Shown: positions 19,532 to 28,776 of the stretch, piece by piece
How the letters are laid out: the number at the start of each line of letters is the position of its first letter
Numbering within the stretch: position 1 is the stretch's first letter
Assembly: GCF_016583825.1 (NCBI RefSeq)
Contig: NZ_NRRV01000040.1
Coordinates: 1-48,804, forward strand
Source: Thiohalocapsa halophila
GTDB taxonomy: Bacteria > Pseudomonadota > Gammaproteobacteria > Chromatiales > Chromatiaceae
Direction: 5' to 3'
DNA: 48,804 nucleotides
Program-made: the position numbers and the translations under genes
Notes under the pieces: generated by a model
Database searches by the model: none
Seen by the model: only the letters and a program-made list of their open reading frames with translations
Told to the model about the DNA's origin: nothing

Positions 19532-20962
19532 ATGACCGACTCACCTCCCGTCAAAGAGCTCACCGCCCAGGTCGCCGTGCTCGGCGCCGGCCCCGGCGGC
19601 TATACGGCGGCCTTCCGCGCCGCGGACTTGGGGCTGCGGGTGGTGCTCATCGAGCGTTATCCGACCCTCGGCGGGGTCTGCCTCAATGTCGGCTGTATCC
19701 CGTCCAAGGCGCTGCTGCACACCGCCGCCGTCATCGAAGAGACCAAAGGCATGGGCGCCATGGGCGTCACCTTCGCGCCGCCGGAGATCGATCTCGACAA
19801 GATGCGCACCGGCAAGGACAAGGTGGTCAAGAAGCTCACCACGGGTCTCTCGAGCATGGCCAAGCAGCGCGGCGTAGAAGTGGTCCAGGGCACCGGGCGC
19901 TTCGAGGCGCCGAACCGCATCGGCGTGGACAGCCGCGAGGGCAAGGTCACGGTGGCCTTCGACAACTGCATCATCGCCGCCGGCTCCTGCCCCATCCGCA
20001 TCCCGGGCTTCCCGCACGACGACCCCCGGGTGATGGACTCCACCGATGCGCTGCAGATCGACGGCATCCCCGAGCGCATGCTGGTGGTCGGCGGCGGCAT
20101 CATCGGCCTGGAGATGGCGAGCGTCTACGCGGCCCTAGGCAGCCGCATCGACGTGGTGGAGCTCAAAGACCAGCTCATGCCCGGCGCCGACCTGGACCTG
20201 GTGCGCGCCTTCCAGAAGGTCATCAAGAAGCGCTACAACAAGATCTTCCTGGAGACCAAGGTCTCGCGCATGGAAGCCACCGGCGCGGGCATCAAGGTGG
20301 AATTCGAGGGCAAGTCCCCGGGCGAGGACACCTACGACAAGGTGCTGGTGGCCATCGGCCGTCGCCCCAACGGCAAGCTCGTCAACGCGGAGGCCGCCGG
20401 CGTCAAGGTGGACGAGCACGGCTTCATCAAGACCGACCAGCACATGCGCACCAATGTGCCCAACATCTTCGCCATCGGCGACGTCGTCGGCGGCCCCATG
20501 CTGGCGCACAAGGCCACCCACGAGGGCAAGGTGGCCGCGGAGGTCATCGCCGGCGAGCCGGCGCTCTTCGACCCGCTCACCATCCCGTCCGTGGCCTACA
20601 CCGACCCGGAAGTCGCCTGGATGGGCCTCACCGAGCACGAGGCCAAGGAACAGGGCATCGAGGTGGAGAAAGGCGTCTTCCCCTGGGCCGCCAGCGGCCG
20701 GGCACTCGGCATCCACCGCGACGAGGGCCTCACCAAGCTCCTGTTCGACCCCGAGACCAAGCGCATCCTCGGCGCCGGCATCGTCGGCCCCAACGCCGGC
20801 GAGCTCATCGGCGAGACCGTGCTGGCGCTGGAGATGGGCGCGGACATGGAGGACATCGGCATGAGCATCCATCCGCACCCGACGCTGAACGAGACCATCG
20901 GGCTGGCCGCCGAGATGGCCCACGGCTCCATCACGGATCTGCTGCCGCCCAAGAAGCGCTGA
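19532..20962 (+). CDS. lpdA: Dihydrolipoyl dehydrogenase (E3)
   Basis: A 476-residue FAD/NAD flavoprotein reoxidising dihydrolipoamide of the PDH complex. FAD-binding motif VAVLGAGPGGYTAAFRAADL, redox disulfide GGVCLNVGCIPSK, NAD-binding MLVVGGGIIGLEMASVYAAL, second FAD motif IFAIGDVVGGPMLAHKATHE, and the C-terminal catalytic HPHPTLNET are all present. It completes the PDH set but is separated from aceF by about 2 kb holding four small genes, so it may have its own promoter. Confidence 0.97.
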   Translation: MTDSPPVKELTAQVAVLGAGPGGYTAAFRAADLGLRVVLIERYPTLGGVCLNVGCIPSKALLHTAAVIEETKGMGAMGVTFAPPEIDLDKMRTGKDKVVKKLTTGLSSMAKQRGVEVVQGTGRFEAPNRIGVDSREGKVTVAFDNCIIAAGSCPIRIPGFPHDDPRVMDSTDALQIDGIPERMLVVGGGIIGLEMASVYAALGSRIDVVELKDQLMPGADLDLVRAFQKVIKKRYNKIFLETKVSRMEATGAGIKVEFEGKSPGEDTYDKVLVAIGRRPNGKLVNAEAAGVKVDEHGFIKTDQHMRTNVPNIFAIGDVVGGPMLAHKATHEGKVAAEVIAGEPALFDPLTIPSVAYTDPEVAWMGLTEHEAKEQGIEVEKGVFPWAASGRALGIHRDEGLTKLLFDPETKRILGAGIVGPNAGELIGETVLALEMGADMEDIGMSIHPHPTLNETIGLAAEMAHGSITDLLPPKKR

Positions 20963-21114
20963 GCGCGACCGCGACGGCTGCCATCCCAGCGGGTGCGCCG
21001 AAGGTTGCCGACGCCCCGCGCCGCCGGCTTGAAGCACCGTCCATCCACCCCGAATTCGAGCCATCAGCGGCGCGCAGGCGCGCGACGGTTCAACACAGCA
21101 GGCAGTCAGACGCG

Positions 21115-22215
21115 ATGAACGACATCCAACGCACGATGCGCTCCATTATCCAGCGCATCGCCACCGGCCCCGAGCTCTCCAAGGATATTTCGCTGGACGA
21201 GGCTCGCCTCGGCATGCAGGCCATCCTCGACGCCGAGGTGGACCCGGTGCAGGGCGGCATTTTCATGATCGCCATGCGCATGAAGCGCGAGACCGACGAC
21301 GAGCAGCGCGGCGTGCTCGAGGCCGTGCGCGCGGCCACCGACCACGCGGTGGCCGAGGTCGACGAGGTGGTGGATATCGCCGACCCCTACGACGGCTACA
21401 ACCGCTGCCTGCCGGCCTCGCCCTTCCTGGCCCCCGTGCTCGCCGAGTGCGGGGTGCCCGCGGTGAGCCACGGCCTGGATGCCGTCGGGCCCAAGTTCGG
21501 CGTCACCCACCGCCATGTGCTAGAGGCCGCCGGCATCCCCGTCGACCTCTCCCCGCAGGAGGCCGCCGCGCGCATCGGCGACCCGGCCGTCGGCTGGAGC
21601 TATGTGGACCAGCGCGCCTTCACGCCCAAGCTGCACGATCTGGTGCCCCTGCGCGGCACCATCGTCAAGCGTCAGGTGGTCACCACCGTGGAGGTCATGG
21701 CCCGGCCCATCCACGGCCGCAAGAAGACCCACCTGGTGACGGGCTATGTGCACAAGCCCTACCCGCGCATCTACGCTCTGTTGGCCCGCCACGCGGGCTT
21801 CGACTCGGGCCTGCTGGTGCGCGGCGTCGAGGGCGGCGTGGTGCCGTCACTGCGCCAAAAGGGCGTCTGCTTCAACTACCAGCGCATGGGCGAGGAGCAG
21901 TCCTTCGACATCGACCCCGCAGCGCTGGGCATCGAGCAGAGCGTGCGCGCCCCGCAGCTGCCGGAAGACCTGCCCACCGCCAGCCGCCCCGGGGACGAGA
22001 TCGCCGTGGCCGTGGACGTGCGCGCCACCGCCCAGGCCGCCGCACAGGCCGGTATGGCGGCACTGGAGGGCCAGCGCGGCCCCACTTATGACAGCCTGGT
22101 GTTCTCCGGTGCGCTGATCCTCTGGCACCTGGGCCGCGAGCAGACCCAGCATGCCGGCGCGGACCGCATCCGCGCCGTGCTCGACTCGGGCGCCGCCGCC
22201 CGGCGGCTGCGCTGA
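21115..22215 (+). CDS. Anthranilate phosphoribosyltransferase-like (TrpD2/YbiB-type) protein
   Basis: A 366-residue glycosyltransferase family 3 fold protein. The N-terminal helical domain has ISLDEARLGMQAILDAEVDP and QGGIFMIAMRMKRETDDEQR. The phosphoribosyl region has DIADPYDGYNRCLPASPFLA in place of the GTGGD motif of true TrpD, and GLDAVGPKFGVTHRHVLEAA. This pattern fits the TrpD2/YbiB group, which binds nucleic acid and is not a tryptophan enzyme in characterised members. It lies 10 bp before a Rieske-protein gene, suggesting an operon. Exact role unknown. Confidence 0.8.
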   Translation: MNDIQRTMRSIIQRIATGPELSKDISLDEARLGMQAILDAEVDPVQGGIFMIAMRMKRETDDEQRGVLEAVRAATDHAVAEVDEVVDIADPYDGYNRCLPASPFLAPVLAECGVPAVSHGLDAVGPKFGVTHRHVLEAAGIPVDLSPQEAAARIGDPAVGWSYVDQRAFTPKLHDLVPLRGTIVKRQVVTTVEVMARPIHGRKKTHLVTGYVHKPYPRIYALLARHAGFDSGLLVRGVEGGVVPSLRQKGVCFNYQRMGEEQSFDIDPAALGIEQSVRAPQLPEDLPTASRPGDEIAVAVDVRATAQAAAQAGMAALEGQRGPTYDSLVFSGALILWHLGREQTQHAGADRIRAVLDSGAAARRLR

Positions 22216-22225
22216 GGGCGGCGCC

Positions 22226-22549
22226 ATGGAAAAGCAGCTCACGGACATCGGCGCCGCCGCCGACATCGACCCCGGCAAATTCACCACGGTCACGGTGGGC
22301 GGGCGCGGCTACATCGTGGCCCGCGTCGAGGACCGCTTCTACGCCGTGGAAGACAATTGCAGCCACGAGGACTATCCGCTGTCCTACGGCTGCCTGGACG
22401 GCGCCTACATCAAGTGCTCACTGCACGGCAGCTGGTTCAGCCTGGAGAGCGGCGAGCCCCAGGAGCCGCCCGCAGACGAGCCCATCGCCACCTTTCGGGT
22501 GCTGGAGCGTGACGGGCGTTTACTGCTAGACACGTCCCAGCCGGCTTGA
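22226..22549 (+). CDS. Rieske-type [2Fe-2S] ferredoxin
   Basis: A 107-residue soluble Rieske protein. Cluster ligands are C-x-H in DNCSHEDYPLSYG and C-x2-H in IKCSLHGSWFSL, with the expected spacing of about 16 residues. No membrane segment and no oxygenase catalytic domain, so it is a free electron-transfer ferredoxin. The ATG at 22226 is 10 bp after the upstream gene and is preceded by GAGGGCGGCG. Confidence 0.92.
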   Translation: MEKQLTDIGAAADIDPGKFTTVTVGGRGYIVARVEDRFYAVEDNCSHEDYPLSYGCLDGAYIKCSLHGSWFSLESGEPQEPPADEPIATFRVLERDGRLLLDTSQPA

Positions 22550-22632
22550 CCCCCAGCTGATCCCGCCAGCTGACCCCCCAGCTGTGACCCTCTAGACCCG
22601 CCGCCCCGGCACGGCCGGTGGGCGACGGGAGC

Positions 22633-23262
22633 TCAGCGCCGCGACCGCCCGCCGTTCTCGCGCCCGCCGGGCTCCTGCATGGCTGCCGCCAGCTCGGCGA
22701 GGAGTGACTCCTCGTCGGGCCCAACAGGGTCGGGGGTTGGCGCGATCCGCACCTCCGCGCTCTCGATGGCATCCAGCAGCTCCCGGCGCATCGCGGTCAG
22801 CTCATAGCCGTCCGCGAGCGTGAGCTCCACCCAGGGCAGCCCCGCATCCGCACAAGCGGTGCGCAGCACGGCCAGCTCCCGCCGCCGTGCCCGGCTCGGC
22901 TCCGGCGGACTCGCCAGCACCGCGCACAGCGGGTAGGCATCCGCCGCCGAGCACACCAGGAAATCGAACACCCGCCCCCCCAGGGCCTGCATCGCAGCGC
23001 GGCGCCGGCGGCGGCCGAGGTCGCTGTCGCCGACCAGCACAGCGCCGGCGCCCACCCGCGCAAACACCCGGAAATCCCGCCCCACGGCCTCCTCCACGGT
23101 GCCGAGACAAAGGCGCTCCTGGAAATCGAGAAAGCCATCCCGGCGCTCGTAGGCGAAGGTCCGCCGCGGACGAATCAGGCGCGAGAACAGCCCGAGCACG
23201 TGAAAGAACAGACCGGCCACCGCCAAGCCGGCGGCGAAGACCATGATGTAGAACGGCTCCAA
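22633..23262 (-). CDS. DUF2726 domain protein with N-terminal membrane helix
   Basis: About 209 residues. One membrane helix (MVFAAGLAVAGLFFHVLGLF) is followed by a DUF2726-type domain with DFQERLCLGTVEEAVGRDFR, VFARVGAGAVLV and FDFLVCSAADAYPLCAVLA. DUF2726 is a restriction-endonuclease-fold family related to topoisomerase-linked proteins. The TTG at 23262 is preceded by GGGGGAG at good spacing; the frame is open to 23484 without support. Divergent from ccmA, so 23263-23613 holds the promoters of both. Confidence 0.75.
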   Translation of the reverse strand: MEPFYIMVFAAGLAVAGLFFHVLGLFSRLIRPRRTFAYERRDGFLDFQERLCLGTVEEAVGRDFRVFARVGAGAVLVGDSDLGRRRRRAAMQALGGRVFDFLVCSAADAYPLCAVLASPPEPSRARRRELAVLRTACADAGLPWVELTLADGYELTAMRRELLDAIESAEVRIAPTPDPVGPDEESLLAELAAAMQEPGGRENGGRSRR

Positions 23263-23613
23263 GGCGAGGCTCCCCCAAGACAACGGCTGTGCAGCAGCGC
23301 CACTGCGCCGGTGCGAAGCGACCCGGCCGACGCAGCCTAGCCCGCTATTGTAACCGGGCGCAGATCGGCGCCGCGCCGCCGCGCGATCAGCCGCAGGGCA
23401 ACGGCCTCGGTTGTGGTGCCAGCGGTCAGGCTGTATCGTCACCGCCGCCGCAGCGCAGGGGAAGGCTCTGGGCCGGCCGCACATGGTTCGCCGCGTACGG
23501 CTGCATCCCCGTGTGACTTCGCTTCGGTCACAGCACGAGCACCGTTTGCCCCCAAACCTTGACCCCAGACCTTAATCCCACAACGGCCGCCGCGGCCGCC
23601 AGCGCCGTCTAAA

Positions 23614-24270
23614 ATGCCAGCCGAAAGCCCGTCCAATCCCCTGCTTGAAGTCGAGGACCTCGCGTGCCGTCGCGGCGACCGCACGCTGTTCACGGCGCTC
23701 AGCTTCGGCCTGCCCGCGAGCACCCTGTTGCACGTGCGCGGGCGCAACGGCAGCGGCAAGACCACGCTGCTGCGGGCCCTGTGCGGACTGCTGCGACCGG
23801 ACGCCGGCACCATCCGCTGGCGCGGCGAGGCGATCACGGCGCTAGCGGACGACTACAACCGCGAGGTCCTCTACTTCGGCCACCTGAACGGCATCAAGGC
23901 CGACCTCACCGGCCAGGAGAACCTGCGCGTGGCGGCAACCCTCGACCAAGACCCGATCAGCGATGCCGCCATCACCGACGCGCTGGCGCAGATCGGCCTC
24001 GCCGGCTTCGAGGACCTGCCAACGCGCATGCTCTCCCAGGGCCAGAAAAAGCGGGTCGCGCTGGCGCGCTTGATCTTGAGCAAGGCACCGCTGTGGATCC
24101 TGGACGAGCCTTTCACCGCGCTGGACACCGACGCCGTGGCGCTGCTGGAGCGGCGCATCGCCGGCCATGTCGCCGCCGGCGGCGCGGTGGTGCTGACCAC
24201 GCATCAGGAGGTTCAGCTGACACAGGGCGAGATTCAGCGCTTGACGCTTGAGAGCGCACCTTCGCAATGA
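23614..24270 (+). CDS. ccmA: Cytochrome c maturation ABC transporter ATPase
   Basis: A 218-residue ABC ATPase of the CcmABCD complex, which releases holo-CcmE in cytochrome c maturation system I. Walker A GRNGSGKTTLLRALCGLL, signature MLSQGQKKRVALARLI and Walker B LWILDEPFTALDTD are intact. First gene of the ccm operon. The gap to ccmB is unusually long (157 bp) and filled by heptamer repeats. Confidence 0.96.
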   Translation: MPAESPSNPLLEVEDLACRRGDRTLFTALSFGLPASTLLHVRGRNGSGKTTLLRALCGLLRPDAGTIRWRGEAITALADDYNREVLYFGHLNGIKADLTGQENLRVAATLDQDPISDAAITDALAQIGLAGFEDLPTRMLSQGQKKRVALARLILSKAPLWILDEPFTALDTDAVALLERRIAGHVAAGGAVVLTTHQEVQLTQGEIQRLTLESAPSQ

Positions 24271-24272
24271 TC

Positions 24273-24420
24273 GAGTACGGAATACGGAGTACCGAGTACG
24301 TGGTGCTGCCGCGAGAACCCGTCTTGCGCCGGCGCAACAGTCCGCGGCGAACAGATTTGCCGGCAGCAGATCGGGCGCAGCATCGGCGCCCCCGTACTTC
24401 GCACTTCGTACTCCGCACTT
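24273..24420. repeat. Inverted pair of degenerate heptamer tandem repeats between ccmA and ccmB
   Basis: Left array 24273-24300: GAGTACG, GAATACG, GAGTACC, GAGTACG. Right array 24393-24420: CGTACTT, CGCACTT, CGTACTC, CGCACTT, whose reverse complement is AAGTGCG, GAGTACG, AAGTGCG, AAGTACG. The two arrays therefore face each other around a 92-bp centre and could form an imperfect stem. Consensus unit RRGTNYG. The operon continues on both sides. Confidence 0.85.
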
Positions 24421-24427
24421 CTCCAAC

Positions 24428-25099
24428 ATGCTGAACGTCTTCTGGTGCATCCTCCAGCGCGACCTCACCCTCGCACTGCGCCGCCGCACGGACGTGCTGA
24501 CGACGCTGTTCTTTTTCGTCATCGTGGTGAGCCTGTTTCCGCTCGGGGTGGGCAGCGAGCGGGAGCTGCTGCGCATGCTGGGGCCCGGCGTGGTCTGGGT
24601 AGCGGCGCTGCTCGCGTCCATGCTGGCGCTGGAGCGGCTGTTCGCGGCGGACTACGACGACGGCACCCTGGAGCAGCTGCTGCTGGCGGGCCAGCCGCTG
24701 TCGCTGCTGGTGCTGGCGAAGATCCTCGCGCACTGGCTGCTCACCGGCCTGCCGCTGGTGGTGGTCGCCCCGCTGATGGCGATGCAGTATTCGCTGGAGG
24801 CCACCGCCATCTGGGTGATGATGGCCGCGCTCGCCCTGGGCACGCCGGTGCTGAGTCTGCTCGGCGCCATCGGTGCGGCGCTGACCCTGGGGCTGCGCGG
24901 CGGCGGCATCCTGCTGTCGCTGCTGATCCTGCCGCTGTACATCCCGGTGCTGGTGTACGGGGCGGGCGCCGTGAGCGTCAGCGTCATCGAAATTGCCGAC
25001 ACTCAGCCCTACTTCGCGTTGTTAGGCGCCTTCCTCCTCGGCGGGCTGGTGCTGGCGCCGCCGGCGGCTGCCGCGGCGTTGCGGATCTCCATGGAATGA
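24428..25099 (+). CDS. ccmB: Heme exporter membrane subunit CcmB
   Basis: A 223-residue six-helix membrane protein beginning MLNVFWCILQRDLTLALRRR, followed by DVLTTLFFFVIVVSLFPLGV and LAALLASMLALERLFAADY-type sequence including DDGTLEQLLLAGQPLSLLVL, all conserved in CcmB. It partners the CcmA ATPase. The start directly follows the heptamer repeats at 24393-24420. Confidence 0.95.
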   Translation: MLNVFWCILQRDLTLALRRRTDVLTTLFFFVIVVSLFPLGVGSERELLRMLGPGVVWVAALLASMLALERLFAADYDDGTLEQLLLAGQPLSLLVLAKILAHWLLTGLPLVVVAPLMAMQYSLEATAIWVMMAALALGTPVLSLLGAIGAALTLGLRGGGILLSLLILPLYIPVLVYGAGAVSVSVIEIADTQPYFALLGAFLLGGLVLAPPAAAAALRISME

Positions 25100-25237
25100 T
25101 GGCTGTCGCAGCTTGCAGCATGCGTCGGCCGGACTTCGGCAAACCCGAAGTATTGCCCGGTTTTCTTGAGCTTGACGCCGGCTTACCCCTAAATCGCCCC
25201 CTGATGATGGTGATACACTGACGGATCGCCGAAGGCT

Positions 25238-26080
25238 ATGAAGATCAACTGGTTCAAATACGCCTCCCCCACCGCCTTCTATCCGGTGGCAGGCCGGCTC
25301 GTGCCCGTGTTCGGGGTGGCGGCGCTGGCGCTGATGCTCTTTGCGCTCTACTGGGGCTTCTTCGAGACCCCGGAGCGCCTGGGCGGCACCAATCCGCAGA
25401 AGGAGTACTACCGCATCATCTTCATCCACGTGCCGGCGGCCTGGATGTCCATGTGGCTGTACCTGGTGCTCGCGGCCTGGTCCGCGGTGGGGCTGGTGTT
25501 CAACACGCGCCTCAGCTTCATGATGGCCAATGCCGTGGCCCCCACCGGCGCCATCTTCACCTTCCTGGCGCTCTGGACCGGGGCCTTCTGGGGCCGGCCC
25601 AGCTGGGGCACCTACTGGGATTGGGACCCGCGGCTGACCTCCGAGCTGATCCTGTTCTTCTTGTACATCGGCTTCATGGCCCTGCACTCCGCCATCGACG
25701 ACAACCGCCGGGCGGACCAGGCCGCGGCCCTGCTGGCCATCGTCGGGCTGGTGATGCTGCCCATCATCTACTGGTCCATCAACTGCCCGGACCCGAACAA
25801 CTGCGCGGCGCTGCACCAGCGCTCGTCCGTGACGGACATCGAGTCCAACATCCTCACCGCCATGTTGGTCATGACCCTGGGCTTCTGGCTCTACTCCTTC
25901 GCCGCGGCCTTCGCACGGCTGCGCAACATCATCCTATTGCGCGAGCAGGACAGCGCCTGGGTGCGCAAGATGGTGGACGAGGCCGGCGCCGGTCCGTCCA
26001 GCAGCCCCCCGCCCGGCGCCGGCGCGGCCGATGGGCTGGATGCGGGCGGTCACCGGGCCAGCCGGGGGGTGAGCGTCTGA
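25238..26080 (+). CDS. ccmC: Heme handling protein CcmC
   Basis: A 280-residue membrane protein of the WWD family that loads heme onto CcmE. The tryptophan-rich periplasmic motif is visible as WGRPSWGTYWDWDPRLTSEL. The conserved heme-ligand His lies in IIFIHVPAAWMSM. The C-terminus has a Ser/Pro/Gly-rich tail of about 35 residues beyond the usual end. Its stop overlaps the ccmD start. Confidence 0.96.
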   Translation: MKINWFKYASPTAFYPVAGRLVPVFGVAALALMLFALYWGFFETPERLGGTNPQKEYYRIIFIHVPAAWMSMWLYLVLAAWSAVGLVFNTRLSFMMANAVAPTGAIFTFLALWTGAFWGRPSWGTYWDWDPRLTSELILFFLYIGFMALHSAIDDNRRADQAAALLAIVGLVMLPIIYWSINCPDPNNCAALHQRSSVTDIESNILTAMLVMTLGFWLYSFAAAFARLRNIILLREQDSAWVRKMVDEAGAGPSSSPPPGAGAADGLDAGGHRASRGVSV

Positions 26081-26271
26081 TGCAGGGTCTGATCGACTTC
26101 CTCAGCCAAGGCGGCTACGCCTTCTATGTCTGGAGCGCCTTCGGCATGACCTTCGCACTGCTCGTCGCGGAGGTCGTGGTGCTGCGCCGCAGCCGTCGAA
26201 CCATTTTGCAGCGCGTCGGTCGATTGGCCAGACTGCGCACGCAGAACGTGCCACCGGGAGAGCCATCATGA
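26080..26271 (+). CDS. ccmD: Small membrane protein CcmD
   Basis: A 63-residue single-helix protein, FLSQGGYAFYVWSAFGMTFA followed by LLVAEVVVLRRSRR, the typical CcmD layout (short periplasmic start with GGY-FYVW, one helix, basic tail). It stabilises the CcmABC-CcmE complex. Overlaps both neighbours. Confidence 0.92.
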   Translation: MQGLIDFLSQGGYAFYVWSAFGMTFALLVAEVVVLRRSRRTILQRVGRLARLRTQNVPPGEPS

Positions 26272-26768
26272 AAGCAAGACAAAAGCGCCTCATGTTCGTC
26301 GGCGTCGCCGTGGTCGGCGTCGGTATCGCCGCATCGCTGGCGCTCACGGCGCTGAACAGCAACATTGCCTACTTCTTCAGCCCGAGCCAGGTGCAGGCCG
26401 GCGAGCATCCCACAGATGCCGTGTTCCGTGTCGGCGGCCTGGTGGTGGAGGACACGCTGAAGCGCCAGGAGGACGGCCTGACGGTGCACTTCGACGTCAC
26501 CGACAACGCCGAGATCGTCAACGTGAGCTACACCGGCATCCTGCCCGATCTGTTCGGTGAGGGTCAGGGCGTGGTGGCCAAGGGCCGCATCGGCACAGAC
26601 GGCGTCTTCTACGCCGATCAGGTGCTGGCCAAGCACGACGAGTCCTATATGCCGCCGGAGGTGGAAGACACCCTGCAGACCGCCCACGCCAAGGGCGTCG
26701 TCGAGACCTCCACCGAATCCATGCCCGCCGCCTCCATGCCGGCCACTGGCCAAACGGTGACCCAATGA
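26268..26768 (+). CDS. ccmE: Heme chaperone CcmE
   Basis: A 166-residue membrane-anchored periplasmic OB-fold protein. N-terminal anchor LMFVGVAVVGVGIAASLALT; heme-binding His in VLAKHDESYMPPEV, the H-D-E-x-Y-x-P-P-E signature. It carries heme covalently from CcmC to CcmF. The C-terminal 25 residues are Ser/Thr/Ala-rich, as is common. Confidence 0.96.
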   Translation: MKARQKRLMFVGVAVVGVGIAASLALTALNSNIAYFFSPSQVQAGEHPTDAVFRVGGLVVEDTLKRQEDGLTVHFDVTDNAEIVNVSYTGILPDLFGEGQGVVAKGRIGTDGVFYADQVLAKHDESYMPPEVEDTLQTAHAKGVVETSTESMPAASMPATGQTVTQ

Positions 26769-28765
26769 TCCCGGAGCTCGGACACTTCGCGCTCATCCTG
26801 GCGCTGCTTCTGGCCGTCGTCCAGGCGGCCTTTCCGCTGGCGGGCTCGCTCTCGGGCAACCGCCCCTGGATGACCATGGCCCGACCGCTCGCCTACGGCC
26901 AGCTGACCATGATCGCCGTCGCCTTCCTCGCGCTGACGCAGGCCTTCCTGACCAGCGATTTCTCGGTGCTCTACGTCGCCCAGCACTCCAACACCCTGCT
27001 GCCCACCATCTACAAGATCTCCGCGGTCTGGGGCGGGCACGAGGGCTCGCTGCTGCTGTGGGTACTGATGATGGCGGCCTGGGGCGCTGCGGTGGCGGCC
27101 TTCAGCGGCAACCTGCCGCTCACCGTCGTCTCCCGCGTCATCTCGGTGCAGGGCATGATCGCCATCGGCTTTCTGCTGTTCATGCTGCTCACGTCCAATC
27201 CCTTCGAGCGGCTGTTCCCGGTGCCTGCCGAAGGGCGGGACCTGAATCCGCTGCTGCAGGACCCGGGGCTGGCCATCCACCCGCCCATGCTCTACATGGG
27301 CTATGTGGGCTTCTCGGTGGCCTTCGCCTTCGCCGTCGCCGCCCTCATCGGCGGGCGGCTCGATGCCGCCTGGGCGCGCTGGTCCCGCCCATGGACCACG
27401 GTGGCCTGGGTCTTTCTCACCATCGGCATCATGCTCGGCTCCTGGTGGGCCTACTACGAGCTCGGCTGGGGCGGCTGGTGGTTCTGGGACCCGGTGGAGA
27501 ACGCCTCGCTCATGCCCTGGCTGGTGGGCACGGCGCTGATCCACTCCCTGGCGGTCACCGAAAAGCGCGCGGCCTTCAAGAGCTGGACCGTGCTGCTGGC
27601 CATCTGCGCCTTCTCGCTGAGCCTGCTCGGCACCTTCCTGGTGCGCTCGGGCGTGCTTACCTCGGTGCACGCCTTCGCCACCGACCCATCCCGCGGGCTC
27701 TTCATACTGCTCTTCCTGTGCGTCGTCGTCGGCGGCTCGCTGGCGCTCTACGCCTGGCGGGCGCCGGAGGTCTCGGACGGCGGGCGCTTCAGCCTGCTCT
27801 CGCGGGAGTCGGCGCTGCTCGGCAACAACCTGATCTTCGTCGCCTTTACCGTGCTGGTGCTCTTCGGCACGCTCGCACCGCTCATCTACGAGGCCTTCAA
27901 CTGGGGCAAGATCTCCGTCGGCTTCCCCTGGTTCAACAAGATGTTCCTGGCGCTCTCGCCCTTCCTGGCGGTGCTGATCGGCCTTGGCCCCGCCATGCGT
28001 TGGAAGCACGACGAGCCCCTGCGCTTGGTGAAGACCCTGTGGTGGGCCCTGGCGCTCGCCGTCGCGGTGCTGGCCATCAGCGCCCTGCCCATGTTCAACA
28101 CCAAGACGCTCTGGGTGCCCGTTGGCCTGGCGCTGGCCGCGTGGCTCCTCTTCGCCCATATCGCCATCGTGCGCGAGCGCCTGCGCAACAAGGGCGGACT
28201 CAAGCGCATGGGCCCCGCCATCCTGGCCGACCTGCGCGGCAGCGGGCGGAGCTTCTACGGCATGGTCACCGCCCACGTCGGCGTGGCCATGTTCGTGGTG
28301 GGCGTCACCGTCCTCTCCAACTACCAGCTGGAGGAGGACGTGCGCATGTCGCCCGGGGACAGCTACGAAATGGCCGGCTACCGCTTCGAGTTCCTCGGCG
28401 CCCAGCAGGCACCCGGGCCGAACTACATGGCTCAGCGCGGCGAGTTCAATGTCTACCGCGGCGACCGCCAGGTCACGAAGCTCTATCCCGAGAAGCGGTC
28501 CTATATGGGCGGCGGCATGCCCATGACCGAGGCGGCCATCGACCCCGGCCTGTTCCGCGACATCTATGTCTCCCTGGGGGAGCCGGTGGGCAGCACGGGC
28601 GACTGGGCGCTACGGCTCTACTACAAGCCCTTCGTGCGCTGGATCTGGCTCGGTGCCATCCTCATGGCACTGGGCGGCGGGCTCGCCGTGTCCGATCCGC
28701 GCTACCGCCTCGCCGGTGCCAAGGCGCGCAAGCCCGCTGCGGACACCGCGGCGGCCACCGCCTGA
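26765..28765 (+). CDS. ccmF: Cytochrome c heme lyase subunit CcmF
   Basis: A 666-residue polytopic protein of the heme lyase complex. The WWD motif reads WGGWWFWDPVENASLMPWL. Conserved segments VWGGHEGSLLLWVLMM and LAIHPPMLYMGYVGFSVAFA are present, the latter with an axial His. Full family length. The start overlaps ccmE (ATGA) and a thioredoxin-like gene follows after 11 bp. Confidence 0.97.
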   Translation: MIPELGHFALILALLLAVVQAAFPLAGSLSGNRPWMTMARPLAYGQLTMIAVAFLALTQAFLTSDFSVLYVAQHSNTLLPTIYKISAVWGGHEGSLLLWVLMMAAWGAAVAAFSGNLPLTVVSRVISVQGMIAIGFLLFMLLTSNPFERLFPVPAEGRDLNPLLQDPGLAIHPPMLYMGYVGFSVAFAFAVAALIGGRLDAAWARWSRPWTTVAWVFLTIGIMLGSWWAYYELGWGGWWFWDPVENASLMPWLVGTALIHSLAVTEKRAAFKSWTVLLAICAFSLSLLGTFLVRSGVLTSVHAFATDPSRGLFILLFLCVVVGGSLALYAWRAPEVSDGGRFSLLSRESALLGNNLIFVAFTVLVLFGTLAPLIYEAFNWGKISVGFPWFNKMFLALSPFLAVLIGLGPAMRWKHDEPLRLVKTLWWALALAVAVLAISALPMFNTKTLWVPVGLALAAWLLFAHIAIVRERLRNKGGLKRMGPAILADLRGSGRSFYGMVTAHVGVAMFVVGVTVLSNYQLEEDVRMSPGDSYEMAGYRFEFLGAQQAPGPNYMAQRGEFNVYRGDRQVTKLYPEKRSYMGGGMPMTEAAIDPGLFRDIYVSLGEPVGSTGDWALRLYYKPFVRWIWLGAILMALGGGLAVSDPRYRLAGAKARKPAADTAAATA

Positions 28766-28776
28766 GGACCGCGTCA

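Noticed and set aside
22550..22632. Tandem CAGCTGA-type repeats after the Rieske gene
   Set aside because: Only three short degenerate copies, without structure or recurrence elsewhere in the window.
26645..28276. 543-aa antisense ORF within ccmE-ccmF
   Set aside because: His/Gly/Glu-rich shadow composition and full overlap with conserved ccmF.
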